The position numbers and the translations under genes are program-made. 64,000 bases of DNA from Cylicocyclus nassatus. Lineage: Eukaryota; Nematoda; Chromadorea; Rhabditida; Strongylidae. Location of the stretch: assembly GCA_958299035.1 (NCBI GenBank), contig CATQJL010000305.1, positions 75,174,792 to 75,238,791 on the forward strand. The letters are read 5' to 3'. Each line of letters starts with the position of its first letter. Within the stretch, counting starts at the first letter, position 1. The notes under the pieces were generated by a model. That model worked only from the letters and a program-made list of their open reading frames with translations, was not told where the DNA came from and searched no databases. Below, one piece after another: positions 57,576 through 64,000 of this stretch.

Positions 57576-59324
57576 ATAAAAGCTGAAAAAAATGTGGAAA
57601 AGGCCACAGCACTGTAATTCTTTTTGAACTCAAAATCGCGTTTACATGCCTGCAGTGGCAGTTTACATATTCCACGTAGAGTTCAGTGGATCTTATTGTC
57701 GGTATAGTGGTGCCTTTGCGGTGACAACGGCATTTGCGCGAAAACAAACGTCGAACTTGTTGAGTGCCTACGATTCGCTTGTGATCTGTTTGCAAAAATG
57801 GCCACAGATGCACTTTGCTATTTTTATCGCGCAAATAATGTCGACAATGTAATAACACTATATTAGCCGTCGAACTAACTAGGTTTATGCTAATCAAAAC
57901 CACACCAATTTATCCTTTCCTATCTCTCCCCTCCCCCGCTTCCACCTCATTCCATTCTCGACTCTGAGAACTTCGTTACGCTTGAAATGGAGATTTTTCG
58001 TCCTAACTTTGTTCTCAAATATAGCCCTTCGCTGCAACTTTCAAAAGCATTTTGCACTTGTCAGCATCTCACATATGATACATGCTCGCTCTTTCTATCA
58101 CTTCCCCATGTGTCTCTTGAGAGAATATTCTTCTTTACACTTCCAATAGGAACCGCATGAAACATCTTGAAGAATGTCCTTAGCAGAGCTCTATGTCTTC
58201 TTCTAGAAAGTTTTTATTCTTCACGCGAGACTTCTTCTAACTTCAAGTTCATTAAATTTTCTCGCTTCAGATTGCGTGCAAAAGATAAGAAATAATTGAT
58301 GGAAGAAGTCTGGACTGAGAAAGTCAAGGAGCCCTTACCTTTGTCTCAAGTTGTTTATCTTGAACATCTTGAATCAGTCAGCATTCGAGCTGGAATTTAG
58401 AATTTAAATCTTTTCCACGACAGTCTTCCCGCACCTGCCACACTTTATTTTTCACAAATACCCCACTATGAAACAATAGAGTCATGGGATCTATAAAAAC
58501 GTTGATAATCTCTCTGCAAATTGCGAAAGTGAGATAAATTTCGCACGCGTTTTCAGAAACCTGATAAAATGTGGTTTTCTAGCAGATAGAGTTTTTGTGC
58601 AAAAAAATGCTTTGGAACCTCAATAAAACATATGATCAGGCTTCTCATTCGATACAAATAGTTGTACTGCAAACTCTTCGGCGGAAATAGTTCCAAAGCA
58701 CAGTATTTTGTAAATTTTCACTCTTCACATATAAAAAAGTAATAAGTCCGTTTTCTTTTTTTTCGATTTCGTTATAATCTGCGGCAGCCTGCTGAGGGAA
58801 GTAAATACGGCTTTTTACTGAAAGATCTTGACCTGCTCCATCAATATCTACTTTATCCTGCTGTGTCAAACAATTTTGTAGTAATCATGGACAAGAAAAT
58901 GAACATTTTCGACAGTTTCTTAACTGCATTTCTGCGCTTTTATTTAGTAATTTTTATCTAAAAAACATGACCAAAACACAAAAACAGCCTACACATATGT
59001 AGTAATTACCATTATTTACGACCTGCTCTTCCTTCCTTTGAACAACTGTTCAAAGCCATTCTTCAAAAATTTTAAGCACAGCTTTTTACGTCGACTTCGC
59101 TCGTCTAACTCACTCATATAGTGCGTTGAGCGAGCCTCCCTCCTATCCAAATCTGTAAATCTAAGCTCTTTGATGTTTGATTCAACATTTCCAGTAACTC
59201 CGATTGTTTGTGGATTCCTTATACAAGTGTAATGATGGTAACCGATTAGCCGAGCGGGCGTAAAATGCGAGACGTGACTTTAATTTTCCAAAACGAAATT
59301 CCGAAATTCCTTATTTTATGCAAG
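57576..59324. other. Interval with no supported gene
   Basis: This is AT-rich DNA with short frames only. Nothing is recognised. Confidence 0.5.
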
Positions 59325-60407
59325 TACTAGCTGGCTTACCCGGCTCCGCCGTATCCGGACCAAACTTGGCGCACATACACTCCGGGCCCCGGCGGGTGTC
59401 ACAGTCCACTTTTCGTTATCGATCGATGTCGATTTTACCGAATTTTTATCGATTTTTTTTGCAGAGTTCACCTACAGGGCTAGGAGTTGGCACAGGGGGG
59501 GAAGTGAGCATGGGGATTCCGAATACAATATTAGTTTTCAGAATTATCGATTACTTTTATTGATTTTATCGATTTTTTGTAAATTTTGACATGCGAGGCT
59601 GGGATTTTGCACAGGGGGGTAATCGAGCATGCTGATTACGAACACAATATTAGTTTTCAGGATCGTCCATTACTTTTATCGATTTTATCGATTTTTTTGT
59701 AAAGTTTGACCTGCGGGGCTGGGAGTTTGCACAGGGGGTAATCGAGCATGCAGATTACGAATACAATATTAGTTTTCAAGATCGTCCATTACTTTTATCG
59801 ATTTTATCGATTTTTTGAAAATTTGAGCTAGGGGGCTGGAATTTGGCACAGGGGTGTAATCGAGCATGCTGATCACCCCCCTTGGGGATGATCAGCATGC
59901 TCGATTACCCCCCTGTGCCAACTCCCAGCCCCGTAGCTCAAACTTTGCAAAAAAATCGATAAAATCGATAAAAGTAATCGATAATCCTGAAAACCAATAT
60001 TGTATTCGGAATACCCATGCTCGATTACCCCCCTGTGCCAACTCCCAGCCCCGTAGCTCAAACTTTGCAAAAAAAAATCGATAAAATCGATAAAAGTAAT
60101 CGATAATCCTGAAAACCAATATTGTATTCGGAATCCCCATGCTCGATTACCCCCCTTTGCCAACTCCCAGCCCCGTAGGTGAACTCAGCAAAAAAATCGA
60201 TAAAAATCGATAAAATCGATATCGATCGATGACGAAAAGTAGCCTATGACACGCGCCGGGGCCCGAAGTGTATGTGTGCCAAGTTTGGTCCGGATCGGTT
60301 CAGAAATGGAATTTTCTATTCGGAACATACGTACACATAGACATACAGACAGACAGACAGACAGACATACAGACAGACAAACAGACATTCAGCTTTATAT
60401 ATAAGAT
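59325..60407. mobile_element. Palindromic ATCGAT-rich element, expanded copy 2
   Basis: It has the same ends as the copy at 10313 (ACTAGCTGGCTTACCCGG on the left; CAGACA repeat, then TTCAGCTTTATATATAAGAT on the right). The inside holds about three imperfect units of roughly 110-120 bp on each side of a centre near 59882 (CCCCCTTGGGGATG). Each carries ATCGATTTTATCGATTTTTT, GGGGCTGGGAGTT and TAATCGAGCATG. Open frames on both strands come from these repeats. Confidence 0.8.
60340..60390. repeat. CAGA microsatellite near the element end
   Basis: CAGACAGACAGA units are interrupted by CATA. The same feature is at the right end of the 10313 copy, so it belongs to the element. Confidence 0.8.
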
Positions 60408-61844
60408 TAGGTTGTCCGGAAATTAATGCAGGTTTTGAATTCCAACAGCAATAAGTCATACACTTCTCATTTCTAAGTAGATTGCAAAACACCAATCGAT
60501 AGCACAAAGCAACCTCTACAAGATGACAAATGCTTTAGCAACAGCTCTGATCCACCACGAGTTTCGATCCAAAAACTAGAAAGATTCAACTGCTCGAAAA
60601 ATTAAGAAAAATCGTAACTTACAAGGAGAGGATACTTGGTCGAAGTGGCGTTTCATTATGAAATGTATGCTGTCTTATAGAGCTTAGGACGCTGATTCCG
60701 AATCTGCTTTCCATATCTGCAAAGCGCTTCTTGGAGAGAACTTATGGGAATTTCTTGGAGCAAAAATTCGAACGCGCGGCTACCATAAAATCATTCAAAG
60801 AGCAGTTTGTGAGCTCGAATGGGGCTATGATCATTACCGGGGCATTTTATGCGATACTACCTTCAATCCGATAAACTCTTGTCAGTCATTACTCCTTTTA
60901 AGCACCGGAAAGATCTCAGCATTTGTTTTTCCTCAGCCAAACCACTAAATTTTTACCAATAAAAATTCCCAGAACTCCCCTCCTGGAAGTGCTTTGCAGA
61001 TAAGGAAAGCAGATTTGGAATCAGCGTTCCATGCTCTATAAGACAGTATACATTTCATATGGGAAACTCACTTCGACCAATTATCCTTTAGTTCATAAAA
61101 ATCCTACAAAAGTCCTAACTTGCTCACGTAAACACAATCCACATAGAGCATCTATATACGCTGTTGCCGCATTTTTTTCTCCGTTAGAAATCAAGAAAAC
61201 GGAAATTTTCGTGCAATTTGCCAAATTTTGCCAAAGTGGTGCTATGCCGTTCCCACACAAGTAGTTGTATACTACAAACCTGCAGTAGTACAAACGTGAA
61301 TTTCCAGCTCTCTACAAGCTTCAGTTCTCGAGAAATACCGAATACAGTTTTCCTTAGTCATGTGGTCCAAGCTAAAAATCAAATTTCTCGAGAACTAAAG
61401 CTTATAGGGAGCTGAAAATTTACGTTCGTACTACTACAGGTTTGTAGTATACAACTACTTATGTGGGAACGGCACAGCACCACTCTGGCAAATGCACGAA
61501 AATTTCCGTTTTTTTGATCTCCAACGAGAAAAAAAATACGCCAACGGCGTATATAGATGCCCTATGTGGATTGTGTTTACGTGAGCAAGTTAGAAGTTTT
61601 GTAGGATTTTTATGAACTAAGTTACGATTTTTCTTAACCTGTCGGGTAGATGAATCTTTTTGATTTTTGGCTCGAAACTCGTGGTGGATCAGAGTTTTTG
61701 GATCAGCTGTTGCTAAAGCAATTGTCATCTTGTAGAGGTTGCTTTGTGATATTGAATGGTGTTTTGCAACCTACTTAAAAATGAGAAGTGTATGACTTAT
61801 TGCTGTTGGAATTCAAAACCTGCATCAATTTCCGGACAACCTAA
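60407..61844. mobile_element. Long hairpin with mariner-like ends, interrupted by a nested element
   Basis: TTAGGTTGTCCGGAAATTAA and its exact complement at 61825-61844 bound two mirrored arms (CATACACTTCTCATTT at both ends; ACAAGATGACAAATGCTTTA against TAAAGCAATTGTCATCTTGT). The left arm is split by another palindrome at about 60620-61090. It abuts the 59325 element with no spacer. Arm words resemble the 29601 hairpin. Confidence 0.85.
60620..61090. mobile_element. Nested palindromic element
   Basis: It lies between AATCGTAACTT and TAGTTCATAAAAATCC, which are contiguous in the intact right arm of the host hairpin. Its own ends, AAGGAGAGGATACTTGGTCG and CGACCAATTATCCTTT, are inverted, and inner arms (GCTGATTCCGAATCTGCTTT against AAAGCAGATTTGGAATCAGC) pair closely. 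Confidence 0.75.
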
Positions 61845-61849
61845 TATTT

Positions 61850-62560
61850 CCGGGAGACGTTCAAGGGTTGCGATTTCTCCAGAAGTCACCAATACAACAC
61901 TTCAGTTTGAAGCTGTACTAATGTTCGAAAATATCAGACAAAGTGCTAAGATTACTAACTATCTGAAGTTACCATTTGTTAAGTTTGACGGCTTTTGGTG
62001 AAAAATCGATCGAATTCACGAAAAGGCGATTAGTTGCATTTTCGCGTTTTTGACTCAAATATTCATTTTCGAATCTATTTCAGGATGTAAGGTTAGACAA
62101 TTTTGGCAACGATCTTGCATAACCCCTCAAAAATTCAAAATTTTTTTAGAAAGTCATTAAACGCCAAAAATGCGCTAATTGGTGTCCTTCCGGCAGTAGA
62201 AATCGCGCCTCTTGACATACACACCGATCATTTTCAAAGATACTGCAAGAGGTTTTCGTAACATTTTGATCGCTGTGACAGAGGAAGTAAAATAACGTTA
62301 AAATAAGCTTTCTGACGATTATATCGCGTTATCAAAGGTGGTGAAACCAACATATTCAATTTGAGCAGAATCCTTCGAGAAAGAAAAACCGCTATATTCC
62401 GGGAAAACTCGTCATAAGCGCAAAAACTCATTACCACCTTACCTGTCAAAAGAAGGTCTAAGCGCATATAATTCTTCTCAGCATCATTATGGTCTTGCGA
62501 TATTTGATGTCATGTCACGTCATTTTGTATTTCCGAAATTTTTTCCTGCTTATAAATGTG
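61850..62560. other. Interval with no supported gene
   Basis: Only short frames are present and no family is recognised. Confidence 0.5.
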
Positions 62561-62569
62561 TATTCTCAG

Positions 62570-62647
62570 ATGTCAGCCGTTGAACACGAACACCAAGGAT
62601 ATATATGGGCACACCGTCCATCATATAGAAATTTGAGGCCTTATGAG
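62570..62647 (+). CDS. Possible first exon of an unplaced gene
   Basis: TGTGTATTCTCAG directly precedes ATG, as at nematode trans-splice sites. The exon encodes 26 residues (MSAVEHEHQGYIWAHRPSYR then NLRPYE) and ends at the donor GAG|GTAATT. A possible second exon begins after CGCTCTTCAG at about 62814 in matching phase and runs to a TAA near 62920, which would give a protein of about 60 aa. No family is recognised. The Trp-Ala-His-Arg-Pro core is distinctive enough to search for. Confidence 0.35.
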
Positions 62648-62924
62648 GTAATTTTCCTTATAAAGTTTTTAACTACGCAAATGCAAAGTATTTTTGTCGA
62701 AACATATCAGTTTTCCCAATTCTGCATGCGATCGCAAAAAGAAATCTTCATTCACATTTATGGCTCAATTATAGGCAATTCAGTCTTGTGTTGGCTATGA
62801 CTTCCGCTCTTCAGCTTTTCATAGATTTCCCATCCGCTCCTCTTATAAAAATTTCGCCATTTTTCCCACGATTATTCAGTCGATGCAATAAAAAACAAAC
62901 GGAAGTAAATATAGAAGATTAAAT

Positions 62925-64000
62925 AAGACGATAAAACCTCTGAAACCTGATACTCAGAAAACTTCAAATTCGTTAATAATTGCTACCGTTTCCATATTTC
63001 TTGGCACACTGATTTAACATCAGTTCTTAAATGCATCAATTAACAATGCAACAAATGTGTTGCGTCAGCAGCTTTTTTAGTGACTCCGTAGAAAGCATCA
63101 CATCATCTTACCAGCCTTTACCCTAGAGGCCTCTGGAAGAATCATCGCGAAAGCCAACTTGTAACGTTTTCTTCCTCCTATATCAAAATGATTTTGAGCA
63201 TCTACTGACACAAAAATCGTCTGAATGGGATTGGTAGGTTTGAGGATTTGATTAGATTTTTTGGGCTCTGATTATCTGAAACATAGTCACACTGATCTAT
63301 TCTTAAGGTCTTGTTTGAAAAAATTTACAAAACTGCTCATAAAGAAGGTTTTTATTCCAATTCCTTGAATATGCTCATGTTCCGAAAAAGTTACAACATT
63401 GTGCTAGTCTTAAACACGAACAAAATCATTCAAACCGTCATTTAGAGTCCAGTCTCAAACAGACTAGCAAATTAGAAAGGTAGGAATCTGCCTTACAGAC
63501 ATTGCAGTGCTATGAAATTGCAAATATATCAGCATAAAGTAACTGTGGAAATGTGAACCATGAATTTTCAATTTCAAAAGCGTATTACAAAGCCAGTATT
63601 GCGACGGGTTTCGATAATGATCCCTTACTCTTCCTGGGATTTGCAAGGAGTAAATCAAATCTTCGCAAAAAGAAGGCAGCCATGACGGGATGCCCCACAT
63701 ACGACTCGTAATCCCCTCTTTTTCATGACTGTACAACTTCGATCAGAGCACATTAAACATGTATTTGTTCTTGAAAAACATAAGATTCGGCTGTCATAAC
63801 CTTCAATGCCTTCCCATCGAGTGAATATGGTTGAAAACCTATGTATTGCCAACGAATTCTGTGGTGGTCCTTCGACTGGAATGTTCTTCACCACTGTTTC
63901 TAATCCCATCCATTTAGTATTTGTCTGGAGAAGCGGACACGCTTTGTTTGTTGCCGTCATCGATGCGAGTTCTTTGCGCAGTCCTCTGCGCTTTGCTCAT
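62925..64000. other. Right end, no supported gene
   Basis: Minus-strand frames at 63464-63736 and 63655-63960 overlap and contain Cys- and Trp-containing stretches that could be an old transposase. No motif is firm and stops interrupt every longer frame. Confidence 0.4.

Noticed and set aside
59235..59275. tRNA-like sequence (TTAGCCGAGCGGG)
   Set aside because: A D-arm-like word only; no acceptor stem, anticodon arm or T-arm follows.
59873..60388. Overlapping frames up to 96 codons on both strands
   Set aside because: They come from tandem units of the ATCGAT-rich element and its CAGA tail.
63464..63960. Possible transposase-like frames at the right end
   Set aside because: Cys/Trp-rich stretches look suggestive, but no catalytic motif or terminal repeat could be identified.

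Overview
The window looks like nuclear DNA of a nematode, most likely a clade V (strongylid or rhabditid) parasite. This is an inference. It rests on short introns with TTTCAG-type acceptors mixed with kilobase-sized ones, probable spliced-leader acceptors just upstream of several start codons, decayed mariner and retrotransposon remnants, dense palindromic non-autonomous elements, and at least three GC-AG introns in one gene. It is not bacterial: there are no operons with ribosome binding sites. Most real coding sequence is in short exons that only become visible when splice phases are followed from exon to exon.

Six genes can be built with every splice phase consistent. (1) 9904-15049 (+) is a TMEM231 homologue of the ciliary transition zone, 6 exons, 259 aa, with a good X-box (RFX/DAF-19 site) 157 bp upstream. 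(2) 15378-19722 (-) is a 15-exon, 652-aa multi-pass membrane protein of probable major facilitator type. It converges on TMEM231. (3) 22621-24894 (+) is a triple CCCH zinc-finger protein of the ZC3H4/ZC3H6/Su(s) type, 4 exons, 504 aa. (4) 33616-44856 (+) is a 27-exon, 1069-aa secreted protein made of three GH18 chitinase-like domains, each with a destroyed catalytic motif. (5) 45721-50891 (-) is a 22-exon, 795-aa protein best matched to ICE2/NARG2 of the little elongation complex, with an initiator tRNA-Met gene antisense in one intron. (6) 52229-55919 (+) is ribosomal protein L7A (eL8), 6 exons, 265 aa, diverging from the ICE2-like gene.

The left end (1-1180) holds part of an LTR-type retrotransposon gag on the minus strand, next to the last two exons of an unrecognised gene (1419-1967). 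Smaller, weaker gene starts are seen at 4520-4674 and 62570-62647. A decayed mariner transposase lies at 6632-7541.

Much of the rest is mobile-element debris. One set is long hairpins with mariner-like ends at 11069, 29601, 42480, 43207, 56857 and 60407. Another shares a TTAAAGGCAG terminus (13028, 13543, 27982, 28996, 53720, 54088). A third is an ATCGAT-rich palindromic element present twice (10313, 59325). Shorter palindromes also occur, many inside introns. The large intervals 25-33.5 kb and 57.6-64 kb show no convincing gene apart from these repeats and one possible first exon.

The candidates for something new are the triple GH18 pseudo-chitinase with its GC-AG introns, the ICE2-like gene, and the families of long perfect-hairpin elements that could feed double-stranded RNA pathways.
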